A stretch of 64,000 nt of DNA from Paenibacillus algorifonticola (GCF_000971975.1 NZ_LAQO01000008.1:124001-188000), one strand, 5' to 3'. Shown: positions 36,982 to 47,109, counted from the stretch's first letter. The notes: generated by a model not told the origin, from the letters alone. A program made the numbers and translations.

Positions 36982-37024
36982 AAAAGGAGTGAAGCAACCT
37001 TAATGGGGCTGCTTTACTCCTTTT
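36982..37024 (+). terminator. Terminator, third copy of the AGGAGTRAAGCA hairpin family
   Basis: AAAAGGAGTGAAGCA paired with TGCTTTACTCCTTTT (one G-T pair), T run at the end. Sequence is nearly the same as the hairpins after cotJC and after the cotJC fragment. Confidence 0.85.
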
Positions 37025-37065
37025 AATTTCCGGGAAAACCGACTAACCTAGCTTTCTTTGAATGA

Positions 37066-38241
37066 CTATTTTTTGATGCTGTCATAAACAGCTTCACAAA
37101 GGTCAACCGTAAACTGGCCCGACATGCCTTCCAGTGCAGTATTGGTAAACGCCACGACGCTGAGCCGCTGCTTTGGATCGACGAACCACGAATGACCGTA
37201 GGTGCCGCCCATGCGCCATGTGCCCGGTGATTCCGGTGTATTTGCCGCAATAGGATCCTTGAGCACCGTGATGCCTAAGCCGAAGCCGCGCCCTGGCCAA
37301 TAAGCCATTGGCAAATCCCCAATCTGATTGGTAGTCAGCTCACGAACCAGAGTCTCCGGCAGCAGAGGCGCTCCTCCTTTACGCAAAGTTTCCAGCAGTC
37401 GCATAAAGTCCCCGGCGCTGCCGACCATACCGGCTCCTCCCGAAGGGTAGGCCGTACCGTCAAGTGCACGGTCTGGAGCAAGCCGGAAGCCTGCCGTGCC
37501 TTCCAAAAAGTCGATTTTGTCAGGATTCAGTATCGGTCTCGGCTCTGGACTATCATTGGTATATGCAATAGCCAGTCTGTCGGGGTCTACTGCAATAAAA
37601 TCGGTGTCGGTCATGCCAATCGGCTTTGTCACTAGGGAATGCACGGCCTCGCTGAGCGTTGTTTCCGTAACCTTTGCAATGACTGCTCCTAGCACATCAG
37701 TCGCGATGGAATATTTCCACTCGGTGCCTGGCGTATAGAGTAGCGGAACAGAGGCAATGCGCTGCAAGTTCTCTTCCAACGTAATACCAGACTGATCCAT
37801 ACCATCCGATACCCCAGCTCGTTGATAGGGGCCATTCTCTTCTTGAAAGAAGCGGTAAGTCAGACCTGCGGTATGCGTCATCAAATGACGAATCGTCAAT
37901 GCTGCAAACTCTCCGTTCTGCAGTCGTGGCCGGAACTCCGGAAGAAAGCGATCAACACGGTCGTCCAGTTGTAGGCGGCCTTGCCCAACCAGCACTAGGG
38001 CAGCCGTTGAAACGATAGGTTTAGAAACGGAAGCAAGGCGGAACAAGGCATCTTCTCGCATGGGCCGATTCTTCTCGCGGTCGGTAAAACCAGCAGCGCG
38101 GCTGTAAACCATTTTTCCATCTATCGCCACTTTAGTGACAGCACCGACCAAACGCTTGTCAGCAATCGTTTTATCGATTACCTCATCCATTCGACCGGGT
38201 AGACAATCTAGATTAATTTTGCTTGAGTCCATCTTACTCAT
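37066..38241 (-). CDS. Serine hydrolase, class C beta-lactamase/penicillin-binding-like
   Basis: Protein of 391 residues of the beta-lactamase fold (AmpC/esterase type). The active-site SxxK is in RLASVSKPIV (about residues 70-79), YSIA occupies the Y-x-N position, and GGTYGHSWFVDP is the KTG-like region (HSW). It has no signal peptide, so it is probably a cytoplasmic esterase or peptidase rather than a beta-lactamase. GGATGAAG lies before the ATG. It is divergent from the MFS gene. Confidence 0.87.
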   Translation of the reverse strand: MSKMDSSKINLDCLPGRMDEVIDKTIADKRLVGAVTKVAIDGKMVYSRAAGFTDREKNRPMREDALFRLASVSKPIVSTAALVLVGQGRLQLDDRVDRFLPEFRPRLQNGEFAALTIRHLMTHTAGLTYRFFQEENGPYQRAGVSDGMDQSGITLEENLQRIASVPLLYTPGTEWKYSIATDVLGAVIAKVTETTLSEAVHSLVTKPIGMTDTDFIAVDPDRLAIAYTNDSPEPRPILNPDKIDFLEGTAGFRLAPDRALDGTAYPSGGAGMVGSAGDFMRLLETLRKGGAPLLPETLVRELTTNQIGDLPMAYWPGRGFGLGITVLKDPIAANTPESPGTWRMGGTYGHSWFVDPKQRLSVVAFTNTALEGMSGQFTVDLCEAVYDSIKK

Positions 38242-38588
38242 CAGTCTTCATCCTTTCGAATAGTTAAAGCCTTTTGACTTTACTATTGTGAGTTAATTAT
38301 ATAAAATAAGTTATTTCGTTTATATAAGGCAATTAAGTTAAATCAGCCTTATAACAATTAAAATTAAGATAGTTTGCATGGAAAACCTTAAATTTAAAAG
38401 AGCCGATTTCAATGCAATATTAACTCGGTGTCGGCCTCACAGCTAAACGTGAAATTATGCAAAACCCATAATCCCATATGTTTTGCGCAAAAAGACAGCT
38501 TTTTAAAACGGATACGATACGTTATGATAAGCTTGCAAAGTTATTAAATATCTTTAAAAAGTATTTCAGCGAGTAAGGGGAGCTTCTT
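38242..38588. other. Intergenic region between divergent genes
   Basis: 347 bases without a gene. The left third is very AT-rich (TATATAAT on the minus strand near 38300) and probably holds the serine hydrolase promoter. I could not assign a convincing promoter or operator for the MFS gene. Confidence 0.5.
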
Positions 38589-39806
38589 ATGCACGAACCA
38601 TTAAACGCAAGACAGATTGGATTATGGCGCAATGCGATCTATGTGATTTTCACCTTATGCGGATTTGCCACAGCAACCTGGATTTCCCGTACGCCGGCCA
38701 TTCGCGATACACTGGGCGCTTCGACCGGCCAGATGGGCTGGATCATTTTTGGGCTGTCTATTGGCTCAATCCTCGGCCTGCTTGGTGCAGGGCATTTCAT
38801 TGCCAGCAAGGGCGGACGCTTCGTCATGATGAACGGGCTGCTTATCGGGGCGGGAGGACTTGCGATTATCGGAGTGGGCAGCTCGTTTTTCACCTATGCC
38901 CCCGTTGTGTTCATTGGGTTGGCTATTTTCGGATTTGGCGTTGGCATCTGTGATGTCGCGATGAATGTTGAGGGCACCATGCTGGAGCGCGCAACGAAAA
39001 AATCGCTGCTGACCGGCCTTCATGCCGCCTTCAGCCTGGGAACCTTTATTGGCGCCGTTGTGGGCTGGTATGCAACGAAGTCTCATATCTCCGTCATCAC
39101 GCACCTCAGCATTGTTCTGATTCTGTTAGTTGTGCTCATCGTCTATTTGTCCCGATTCGTACCTAAAGGAACAGGGCAAGAAAGCAAAACAGACGCAGGC
39201 GCGCCAACTCTAACGACTAAAGAACGCCTCGCGATCTGGAAAGAGCCGCGTACCCTGATGCTCGGCATTATTATTTTGGGCATGACCTTTGCTGAAGGCT
39301 CGGCTAATGACTGGCTTCCTTTAATTATGGTCGATGGTTATGACACTTCCCCAACAACAGGATCGTTTGTTTATGGCATGTTTGTAGCTGCGATGACGAT
39401 TGTTCGTGCAACTGGCGGCATCCTGCTGGACAAATTCGGCAGAGTAGCTGTGCTGCGGGCGTCGGCTCTATCCGCTATTGTCGGCCTGCTCATTGTGATC
39501 TTGGGTCACAATTACATCATCGCGTCTATCGGCGTTGTATTATGGGGCTTTGGCGCTGCCTTCGGCTTCCCTGTCGCTTTGTCGGCCGCTGGCGACAATC
39601 CGCATGGAGTAGCTGTAAGGGTCGGAGCTGTAGCAACAGCTGGCTATTTGGCTTTCCTCGTTGGACCGCCTCTTCTAGGCATGATTGGCGATTCAATCGG
39701 CCTGCGGATGGCCCTAATCGTCGTGCTGGTCGGCATTGTATTCGCAGGGTTCACGTCTCATGCCGCAAAGCCGATTGGCGAGAATGGCCAGGCAACAACC
39801 AAGTAG
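38589..39806 (+). CDS. MFS transporter
   Basis: Major facilitator protein of 405 residues with about 12 membrane helices and a cytoplasmic loop in the middle (about residues 196-220). The pattern (GFATATWISRTPAIRDTLGAS, then GFGVGICDVAMNVEG) is that of the YbjJ/FucP-like group. GTAAGGGGAG precedes the ATG. It is followed after 24 bases by a ROK-family gene, so uptake or export of a sugar-like compound is likely but not shown. Confidence 0.93.
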   Translation: MHEPLNARQIGLWRNAIYVIFTLCGFATATWISRTPAIRDTLGASTGQMGWIIFGLSIGSILGLLGAGHFIASKGGRFVMMNGLLIGAGGLAIIGVGSSFFTYAPVVFIGLAIFGFGVGICDVAMNVEGTMLERATKKSLLTGLHAAFSLGTFIGAVVGWYATKSHISVITHLSIVLILLVVLIVYLSRFVPKGTGQESKTDAGAPTLTTKERLAIWKEPRTLMLGIIILGMTFAEGSANDWLPLIMVDGYDTSPTTGSFVYGMFVAAMTIVRATGGILLDKFGRVAVLRASALSAIVGLLIVILGHNYIIASIGVVLWGFGAAFGFPVALSAAGDNPHGVAVRVGAVATAGYLAFLVGPPLLGMIGDSIGLRMALIVVLVGIVFAGFTSHAAKPIGENGQATTK

Positions 39807-39830
39807 GCATCACATTTTATAACAGTCAGG

Positions 39831-40874
39831 ATGGTGAAAATAATAAAGCTTCCATTTGTGAATCCTAAACTAATGGGCGAGATGATCCGGCAGCAAATTC
39901 GCACCGCGCTCTATTATGAGCACAAATCGACCAAGGTCGAAATTGCTCAAATAACGGGGCTGACCTTTCCTACCGTGAGCAAAGCGATTGAGGAAATGAA
40001 AGCAGATGGCGAGGTTCTGCTGTCGGGGCTGCGGGAATCCAGCGGAGGACGAAGACCGCAAATCTATATGCTGAACGAAGCGCATATGTCAGGCTTAGCC
40101 GTATATCTGGAAAAGGACTGTACCATCTACACCTTGCTGAACTATGTCGGAGAGGTCATGATGCAAGATAAGCTGCCCGGCGTTTTGGATGAAGGGCCGG
40201 AAGCGCTGGAGCGTCAAATGAAGGATTATTTGGAGCGTTACCCGCTCATCCGCGCCCTAACCTTTGGCGTTCCTGCAAGTGTGACGAACGGACAGGTTTT
40301 TCATATTCCCAGCTACGAGAAATTTAACGGCTTTGATTTGAAAGCCGCTTATGAGAGCCGCTATCCGCTTCAGGTGCAGATTGAAAATGATATGAATGCA
40401 ACTGTGCTCGGCTATCACGACCAACTGGACAACAATCAGGAGCTGTCACTGGTCTATCTTTATTTTGGAATGAACGGTCCTGGTGCAGGAATTATGGTCA
40501 ATGGCGAGCTTGTAAGGGGTCATACGTATTTTGCGGGCGAGATTTTTTATTTGCCCCTGTTTGAGCAGCAAAGCTTTGGCGAGGTCATTCGGGAGCTTGC
40601 CATGGGCTCCAAAAAACAGCCTCATGATCCGGAGCTGATGGATGCCATGAGCCGCTTGGTCGCGATTTTTACGGCTACGCTGAATCCGGATATTTTTATT
40701 TTTTGCAGCATCAACCTGTCTGAGCAGGAGCTGGAGGAAGTAAAAAGCCGCAGCGCCGTTTATGTGCCGGAAGCTCATCTGCCGAAGCTTATGCTTAGGG
40801 ATTGGCAGAAGGACTATATTCATGGACTCAATCAAATGACGATCCGGACGATGCTAGGCACCGGGGCAGAATAA
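39831..40874 (+). CDS. ROK-family transcriptional regulator
   Basis: Protein of 347 residues: N-terminal MarR-like HTH (KSTKVEIAQITGLTFPTVSKAIEEM, residues 33-57), then a ROK sugar-binding fold with GGRRPQIYMLN and LVYLYFGMNGPGAGIMVNGELVRG. The ROK zinc-binding CxCGxxGC motif is absent and the C-terminal half is short, so kinase activity is unlikely; it should be a repressor that binds a sugar. It shares a transcript with the MFS gene. Confidence 0.9.
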   Translation: MVKIIKLPFVNPKLMGEMIRQQIRTALYYEHKSTKVEIAQITGLTFPTVSKAIEEMKADGEVLLSGLRESSGGRRPQIYMLNEAHMSGLAVYLEKDCTIYTLLNYVGEVMMQDKLPGVLDEGPEALERQMKDYLERYPLIRALTFGVPASVTNGQVFHIPSYEKFNGFDLKAAYESRYPLQVQIENDMNATVLGYHDQLDNNQELSLVYLYFGMNGPGAGIMVNGELVRGHTYFAGEIFYLPLFEQQSFGEVIRELAMGSKKQPHDPELMDAMSRLVAIFTATLNPDIFIFCSINLSEQELEEVKSRSAVYVPEAHLPKLMLRDWQKDYIHGLNQMTIRTMLGTGAE

Positions 40875-40936
40875 ACGTGATAGCGGCAATATTATCCTGA
40901 TACATGTAGATTCGCAGTCGCTTTATGAATAGAATA

Positions 40937-40964
40937 AAGCCGCATGGCTGTTGCCGTGCGGCTT
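40937..40964. terminator. Convergent terminator between the ROK and rhamnosidase genes
   Basis: AAGCCGCA/TGCGGCTT stem with inner GGC/GCC. Confidence 0.8.
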
Positions 40965-41008
40965 CGTTCTATTTTCACACCCTATTTTCACACCTATTGT
41001 TCTTCAAC

Positions 41009-43942
41009 CTACAGCGCTGCAAGCTCCTCAAGCACCTGGTCAATCGTCTCTTTGGAAATTCGGAACATGCCATTATCGCAGATTTGCTGAAGAGAGAACG
41101 GCTTAGCAATGTTTGCCTGTGCGCCGCTGAACAGATTCGGCATATGCCGGCTCACAATGGCAATCGCCCGCTCATCCATCCAAATTTCGTTTATTTTCGT
41201 CTTGGCACTGTACTGCGAACGGAACAGGCCTTCACCCTCATAGGCGAACTGGTACGTACCCGAGCCGGCACGGATGATCAAGCCAGCTGTTGTTTCCTCC
41301 GCCGATGTGATGCCCGCTTTATTTTCAAGCGAAGTTCCGCCTTCCGTCGTGCCAGACAACGTTGCTCCCCGCAAAATAATATCTGCTGTCGTATTTGCCG
41401 GAATGACAACCTGAAGCTCAATACGGCTGCCTTCCACACGCCAACCCGACTCGATCCGTCCGTACACAGAGTCATAGGATGCTTTGGCATAAGTCAGCAT
41501 GGTCGATCCGAACAACGGCTCGATTCGAATATGCTTGTAGGCAGGCTGCGAAGGGTCCATGTCGAGCCCTGCCACCTTGCGGTACATCCAATCGCCGATG
41601 GCGCCATACGAATAATGGTTGAACGAGTTCATATCGTCGCTCCAGAAGGAGCCGTCCGGCTTAATGCTGTCCCAATGCTCCCAAATCGTCGTCGCGCCTT
41701 TCGATACCGAATACAGCCAGCCCGGATAGCTCTCTTGGAGAAGAAGGCGAACCGCCGTCGTATGATAGCCACTGTTCGACAGGGCAAAGCATAAATACGG
41801 CGTGCCCACAAAGCCAGTCGTGAGGTGGTAGTCATTTTCGACGATCAGATTGTTTAAATCCTCCGCTACCCGATCCTTCACGCTCTCATCCACCAATTCG
41901 AACATAAGCGCCAAAATATGCGCGGTTTGCGTTGGAGAAGCGATACGCCCCGTCTTCGTCATAAACTCGTCGCGGAACGCAGAGATGACGTGGCTGTGCA
42001 GCTCGCCATAGCGCTGGGCGTCCTCGTCATGGCCGAGCACCTTCGCCGCATCGCGTACAATGCGCGTGGAGTAGGCATAATAGGCTGTTGCAACCAGAGC
42101 GGTTGGTGTCGCGCCAATATAGCTGTTCTCCTTCGCATCGAGCGCAAGCCAATCCCCGAAATGAAAGCCGGTATTCCACAAATACTCTTCACTGCCCTGC
42201 GCCCGGATGTACTCCACCCACTGCTTCATGCTTTCATACTGCTCGGAGAGCAGCCGCTCATCGCCATAATATTGATAGACCGTCCATGGGCAAATAACCG
42301 CAGCATCTCCCCAAGCAGCCGAATTGGCTCCGCCAACGATATCAGGAATAACAAAAGGAACGCCGCCGTCCTCATGCTGCTCCGCCTTCAGGTCGTGCAG
42401 CCATTTTGCAAAAAACGGCGCACCTTGGAAGTTGAACAAGGCGGTGCTGATAAACACCTGCGCGTCGCCCGTCCAGCCCAGCCGCTCATCGCGCTGCGGG
42501 CAATCCGTAGGCACATCGAGGAAGTTGCCGCGCTGTCCCCAGCGGATATTTTGCTGGAGCTTGTTAATTCGCTCGTCAGAGCATTCGAATTCACCGGACG
42601 AAGGCATGTCGGAGTGAATGACCTCGCCTTGGAAAGCATCTACCGGCAGCGGAACGCCCGCTTCCTGTCCTGGGAAGCCCTGTACAAGCACATAACGGAA
42701 GCCCATAAAGGTAAAATGAGGCGCATAGCTTTCCATGCCGTCGCCTTTCGCGGTATACGTCAGCGTCTGTTTCGCGGGACGCAGGTTGCCGAAATAAATG
42801 TTGCCGTCCTTGTCCAGTACCTCCGCATGACGCAGGACGATTTGCGTTCCTTCTGGCGCTTCAACGGTAAATCTCATGCGGCCGACGATATTTTGGCCCA
42901 AGTCCAGCACATGATCGCCTGCCGGTGTAATAAAAGAAGAAATCGGCTTGATAATTTCCGTGACGGTCGTCGGCCAGTTTTCCTGTGCTATCAGCTGGCT
43001 GTAGGGCAGATCCAGCACTTGCACAGCCGACCATCCACTAGCTGCCTGCTTCGCATCCCCTTGAGCTTCCGCTCCATTCACTCCATCGGCTTCGCTCCAG
43101 CCCTGGATTTCCAAGCGGGCATCATACGTTTCACCGTGATAAATATTCGCATATTGAATTGCGCCAAGCGCCGCTTGCCATGAGCTGTCCGTTGCTATGA
43201 CCTCTTCCGTGCCATCCGCATAACGGATATGCAGCTCCAGAAGCGCGGCCCGGTTGTCGCCGTACATATAATTTTTGTCATCAAAGCCGAGTCCGCCGCG
43301 GTACCAGCCATCGCCCAGCATAAAACCGATGCCGTTTGCGCCTTCTTTAAGCTCCGCCGTTACATCGTATGTCTGGTATTGCACACGGGTGTGGTAGCTG
43401 GTCCAGCCCGGAGCGAGCAAATCATCCGACACCTTGTCGCCGTTCAGGTACAGCTCATACACGCCAAGCGCGGTTGCATACACCCGGGCGGACAAGATGC
43501 CCACCGGTTTCACATCGAACGTCCGGCGCAGCAAATAGGCTGGGGCAGCATCTGCTGCAATAGCCGCTGTATCCGGTGTAATCCATTTCGCCTGCCAGTC
43601 TGCCCCGCCAGCAAGGCCCAGCTCGAAGGAGCCCTCCTCGCTCCAGGGCGACTCTTCTCCTGCCGTATCCCATACTCTAACACGGAAGCGATACGCGGTA
43701 CGTGCAGCAAGCGCAGGACCATCATAATCGATATGAATCGATTGTTCCTTTTCGACCCGGCCCGTATCCCAGAGGCCGTCCTCAAAGCTGCTCGATGCTT
43801 CTGCCACTTGCAGCTGATAAGCGGCTTGGCGGACACCTCTGCGCGCCGCTGCTTTCAGCACCCAGCTAAAGCGCGGCTTTGTGATGTCGGTGCCAAGCAG
43901 GGCACCTCTATATTCACAGCTTGCGGAATGAACATTCAACAT
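41009..43942 (-). CDS. Alpha-L-rhamnosidase, GH78
   Basis: Glycosidase of 977 residues that releases terminal L-rhamnose. Order: N-terminal Ig-like domain (residues 1-130), carbohydrate-binding beta domains with GWTSYHTRVQYQTYDV, then the (alpha/alpha)6 barrel with the catalytic-region motif CPQRDERLGWTGDAQVF and Glu in TTIWEHWDS, and a C-terminal beta sandwich. It has no signal peptide, so it acts inside on imported oligosaccharides. AAGGGG precedes ATG 43942. Last gene of the binding protein/permease operon, whose likely cargo is thus rhamnose-containing. Confidence 0.95.
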   Translation of the reverse strand: MLNVHSASCEYRGALLGTDITKPRFSWVLKAAARRGVRQAAYQLQVAEASSSFEDGLWDTGRVEKEQSIHIDYDGPALAARTAYRFRVRVWDTAGEESPWSEEGSFELGLAGGADWQAKWITPDTAAIAADAAPAYLLRRTFDVKPVGILSARVYATALGVYELYLNGDKVSDDLLAPGWTSYHTRVQYQTYDVTAELKEGANGIGFMLGDGWYRGGLGFDDKNYMYGDNRAALLELHIRYADGTEEVIATDSSWQAALGAIQYANIYHGETYDARLEIQGWSEADGVNGAEAQGDAKQAASGWSAVQVLDLPYSQLIAQENWPTTVTEIIKPISSFITPAGDHVLDLGQNIVGRMRFTVEAPEGTQIVLRHAEVLDKDGNIYFGNLRPAKQTLTYTAKGDGMESYAPHFTFMGFRYVLVQGFPGQEAGVPLPVDAFQGEVIHSDMPSSGEFECSDERINKLQQNIRWGQRGNFLDVPTDCPQRDERLGWTGDAQVFISTALFNFQGAPFFAKWLHDLKAEQHEDGGVPFVIPDIVGGANSAAWGDAAVICPWTVYQYYGDERLLSEQYESMKQWVEYIRAQGSEEYLWNTGFHFGDWLALDAKENSYIGATPTALVATAYYAYSTRIVRDAAKVLGHDEDAQRYGELHSHVISAFRDEFMTKTGRIASPTQTAHILALMFELVDESVKDRVAEDLNNLIVENDYHLTTGFVGTPYLCFALSNSGYHTTAVRLLLQESYPGWLYSVSKGATTIWEHWDSIKPDGSFWSDDMNSFNHYSYGAIGDWMYRKVAGLDMDPSQPAYKHIRIEPLFGSTMLTYAKASYDSVYGRIESGWRVEGSRIELQVVIPANTTADIILRGATLSGTTEGGTSLENKAGITSAEETTAGLIIRAGSGTYQFAYEGEGLFRSQYSAKTKINEIWMDERAIAIVSRHMPNLFSGAQANIAKPFSLQQICDNGMFRISKETIDQVLEELAAL

Positions 43943-43981
43943 GTATTTATCCCCTTTATCACTGGATTTATGAATCAAATG

Positions 43982-44809
43982 CTAGCCTTTAACCGAACCA
44001 GCTGTCATGCCCGCTACAATACGCTTGTTAAAAATAATAAAGAGCAGCAGCGGCGGAATCGTAATCAGCAAAATGTTCGTGAACAGCAGATTGTATTGCG
44101 TCACATACTGGCTCTGGAAGTTATAGAGCGTCAGCTGCACCGTCACATTGTCCGAGCCCGGAAGAAAATAAAGCGGGTTCGTGAAGTCATTAAAAATGGT
44201 GACCGAGGACAATACGATGATAGTAGCCGTAACAGGCTGGAGCAGCGGCAAAATAATGCCGAAGAACAGCCGGATGCCGCCTGCGCCGTCAATGACCGCT
44301 GCCTCATCTACCTCACGCGGAATGCCGCTCATGAAGCCTTTATAAAGCAGAACTGCAAACGGAAAGCCGAGCGCGACTTCGATCAAAATAAGGCCGATCA
44401 GCGTTTTGAACAGGCCAAGACCATCCATGACCCAGATCGTCGGCACGATTGCCGGTGGAATGATCAGCCCAGCAAGAATCAGGAAGTTGAACAATGGCGA
44501 AAGCTTCCCTGTCCGGCGCTGCAGCACATAGCCAGCCATGGCGCACAGTACGATCAAAATAGCGATGGAGGCCACCGTCAGCACCGTACTGTTGATGAAG
44601 GCGCGAACCAGCATAAAATCGCGGGCCACAACGACGGTTTTAATATTTTCCCAATACTGACTATTGGAAGCCCACGACATCGTCAACAGCGAAGACTCCT
44701 TCGCGTCCTTGCCCGAATTGACCAATATGAAGTAGAACGGAATCCAGAACACGACAATCGTGAACAAGACGGCACCAATCTCAAAGCCCCATTGTCTGAT
44801 CTTTCTCAC
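43982..44809 (-). CDS. Carbohydrate ABC transporter permease, MalG type
   Basis: Inner-membrane permease of 275 residues with six helices. The EAA loop reads GFMSGIPREVDEAAVIDGAGGIRLFFGIILPL, the contact for an ATPase not encoded here. The GTG start overlaps the stop of the partner permease by four bases (GTGA) and AAGGAGG precedes it; the open frame continues further upstream inside that gene but is not coding. Substrate is probably a rhamnose-containing sugar, from the neighbouring GH78 gene. Confidence 0.95.
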   Translation of the reverse strand: MRKIRQWGFEIGAVLFTIVVFWIPFYFILVNSGKDAKESSLLTMSWASNSQYWENIKTVVVARDFMLVRAFINSTVLTVASIAILIVLCAMAGYVLQRRTGKLSPLFNFLILAGLIIPPAIVPTIWVMDGLGLFKTLIGLILIEVALGFPFAVLLYKGFMSGIPREVDEAAVIDGAGGIRLFFGIILPLLQPVTATIIVLSSVTIFNDFTNPLYFLPGSDNVTVQLTLYNFQSQYVTQYNLLFTNILLITIPPLLLFIIFNKRIVAGMTAGSVKG

Positions 44810-45672
44810 AGGTCTACCTCCTTGCGGTTCAAATACGTATAGAGCGGGAAGGCGAGAGCTGTCACAACGAGGAACAAAATCACATTGCCCGCTGTAGCGA
44901 GACCATAGAAGCCGCCTTGATACTGCTTGTAAATGATCGACGCGATCAAGTCGGTCGTGAAGCCTGGACCACCCTTGGTCATCGCCCACACCAGATCGAA
45001 GGAGCGCAGGCCGCCGATGAAGGCCAAAATAATAACCGAGTTCGTAGCCGGACGGCTCAGCGGCACAATAATGTTCCAAAACTTATGCCAGCTGTTTCCG
45101 CCGTCGATTTGCAAAGCTTCATAATATTCCGCAGGGATCGACAAAATCCCGGCGATGTAAATGACAGTAGCAAAGCCTAAGCCTTTCCACACATCGACCA
45201 TGGCCACCGACAGCAGCGCGATTCTCGTATCGCCGAGCCAATCCGGCCCATCAATGCCAATCGCGGCAAGCGCTGTATTAATGACGCCTTGGGTCGGGTG
45301 CATCATCATGCTGAAGGCAATACCGACAGCAATCGTACTCACCAAGGTTGGAAAAAATATGACAGACCGCAAATAGCTTTTGGTCCGAATCTTCGAGGTT
45401 AGCAATACGCCTAGCAGCAGTCCAAGTGCGACCTTGAGCGTACAGGTAACGACTGCGTAGATCAGCGTATTTTTAAAACCAATGCTTAACGATTGCTCCT
45501 GAAAAAACGTAATAAAATTTTCAAAGCCGATAAATTCCCAATCCGACAGCGTCCATCTCGTCATGCTGAAGAAGAAGGACATAATCGTCGGCAGGATGAA
45601 AATAATAAAATAAATGATGGCTGCAGGCAGCAGGAACCAATAGGAGTAGGTTCGTTTAAAAATACTGTTCAT
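44806..45672 (-). CDS. Carbohydrate ABC transporter permease, MalF type
   Basis: Permease of 288 residues with six helices and the EAA loop (PAEYYEALQIDGGNSWHKFWNIIVPL). ATG 45672 has AGGAG 8 bases upstream. It pairs with the MalG-type permease, and the solute-binding protein gene lies 87 bases upstream. The ATPase is missing from the locus, as often in Paenibacillus, where a shared MsmX-type ATPase serves many transporters. Confidence 0.95.
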   Translation of the reverse strand: MNSIFKRTYSYWFLLPAAIIYFIIFILPTIMSFFFSMTRWTLSDWEFIGFENFITFFQEQSLSIGFKNTLIYAVVTCTLKVALGLLLGVLLTSKIRTKSYLRSVIFFPTLVSTIAVGIAFSMMMHPTQGVINTALAAIGIDGPDWLGDTRIALLSVAMVDVWKGLGFATVIYIAGILSIPAEYYEALQIDGGNSWHKFWNIIVPLSRPATNSVIILAFIGGLRSFDLVWAMTKGGPGFTTDLIASIIYKQYQGGFYGLATAGNVILFLVVTALAFPLYTYLNRKEVDL

Positions 45673-45759
45673 CGTTATCACTCCTACATTGAAGTAAAGC
45701 GGCCCTGCAAGCAGGGCCGAACTTCTCTATCTATTTTTTACTAATATCCAAGCTATAGA

Positions 45760-47109
45760 TTACCAGCCCGCCAGTCCAAGCTGTTTCGCTTGCTTCTCAA
45801 CATCTTTATCGTAAGCAGCTGCGCCTTCCGGTGCCTTCTTAATGCCTGCGCCAACCTCGACGGTAATTTGCTCCAGGCTCGGTCCTTTAACTGGGGAAAC
45901 GAACTCCAGCGCTGGCGCCGTTTTGCCTGATTCGAAATACGGCAGCATGTCTTTCACCAGCGTTGGCACATCGTCTGGAATCTTCGCATCTTTGATCAGA
46001 TAAGGGCCAGTTGGCTTCGAGACCGTAGCCGCAACCTGTGTCCCTTCTACAGAAGCCATGAATGCCAGAAACTGCTTGGCCGCCTCCACATTTTTTGTTT
46101 CCTTATAAATGTAGCCTGCTCCCGGCATCCAGACGCTCAAACCGTTTTTCGAGGCATCGTCGCCAGGCTGGGCGAAAAAGCCGATATTTTCGATCTCATC
46201 CGGGAAGTTCTGCACAAGCGATGGCGATGCAAACGACAGCATTGGATAATGCGCCCCCTTGCCATCAGCAAGCATTTTGAGTCCTGCATCATAAGTTGTC
46301 GCCAGCATATCCTTGTTCATAAAACCTTTATCATACAGCTCCTGCAGCTTCTCGAAGCTTCTCAGCGCAGCTGGCGTACCTGCAAAAGTCGCCTTATGGG
46401 CGGTAAAATCATCCGCGAACGACGGCACCTGTGCCTGTACATTATAATAATCAGCCAGTACAACGAGCTGCGAGGTCCATGAGTCCTTATAGGAGCCGAT
46501 GACCGGGGAAATGCCTGACGCTTTAATTTTCTCGTTATTGGCAATCAGCTCATCCCAAGTAATGGGCACCTTCAGTCCAAGCTCGGAATAAATCTTCTTG
46601 TTATAGAACCAGCCGCCAGCTATTGTGGAAGACGTCGGCACACCGTATACTTTCCCATCAAAGGAAACCGTCGGCTTGAAGGAATCCACAATATTGGACT
46701 GGAACGCTTCATTCGTCAGGTCCAGCATATTTTTCTCTGGAGACAATGCCTGCATTAAAGAACCCGAGTTATAAAAGAAAACGTCCGTCATATCCCCTGT
46801 CGCCAGGCGGGTCTTTACAATATTGTCGCCTTCGCCACCGCCCGGCCTTGTTTCCATCTCAACCGTAATGTTCGGATATTTCTTCTGGAAAGCGTCGACA
46901 TAAGCATTCGCCAAATTGACCGAATCCTGTGTATTGTCCACCAGCAGCGAGAGCGTTACCTTCTTCTCTGTATTGCCGCCTGTGCCGCCCTCCGCCGTAT
47001 TCGTACCGCTATTGCTGCCCGAATTGCTTCCGCCGCATGCCGCAAGCGTTCCGGTAAGCACAAGTGCGGTTGCTGTCATTGCGAGCGATTTAAGCTTCAT
47101 ATTCTTCAT
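45760..47109 (-). CDS. Extracellular sugar-binding lipoprotein
   Basis: Solute-binding protein of 449 residues. Signal peptide and lipobox LAAC at about residues 21-24; the mature start CGGSNSGSNSGTNT is a flexible linker. Body typical of family 1 binding proteins (SLLVDNTQDSVNLANAYVDAFQKKYPNI and LATGDMTDVFFYNSG). ATG 47109 follows GAGGGGG by about 8 bases. It delivers the sugar to the two permeases downstream. The sensor kinase gene is next upstream, 93 bases away. Confidence 0.95.
   Translation of the reverse strand: MKNMKLKSLAMTATALVLTGTLAACGGSNSGSNSGTNTAEGGTGGNTEKKVTLSLLVDNTQDSVNLANAYVDAFQKKYPNITVEMETRPGGGEGDNIVKTRLATGDMTDVFFYNSGSLMQALSPEKNMLDLTNEAFQSNIVDSFKPTVSFDGKVYGVPTSSTIAGGWFYNKKIYSELGLKVPITWDELIANNEKIKASGISPVIGSYKDSWTSQLVVLADYYNVQAQVPSFADDFTAHKATFAGTPAALRSFEKLQELYDKGFMNKDMLATTYDAGLKMLADGKGAHYPMLSFASPSLVQNFPDEIENIGFFAQPGDDASKNGLSVWMPGAGYIYKETKNVEAAKQFLAFMASVEGTQVAATVSKPTGPYLIKDAKIPDDVPTLVKDMLPYFESGKTAPALEFVSPVKGPSLEQITVEVGAGIKKAPEGAAAYDKDVEKQAKQLGLAGW

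Noticed and set aside
17371-37024. CRISPR-like repetition of the AGGAGTAAAGC hairpins
   Set aside because: Copies are about 9-11 kb apart and each is a hairpin after a gene, so not an array.
41918-43183. 421-codon frame antisense to the GH78 gene
   Set aside because: Arg/His/Cys-rich shadow of a well-supported gene on the other strand.
43229-44842. 537-codon frame antisense to GH78 and permease genes
   Set aside because: Spans two real genes and their gap on the opposite strand; composition is typical of a GC-skewed shadow frame.
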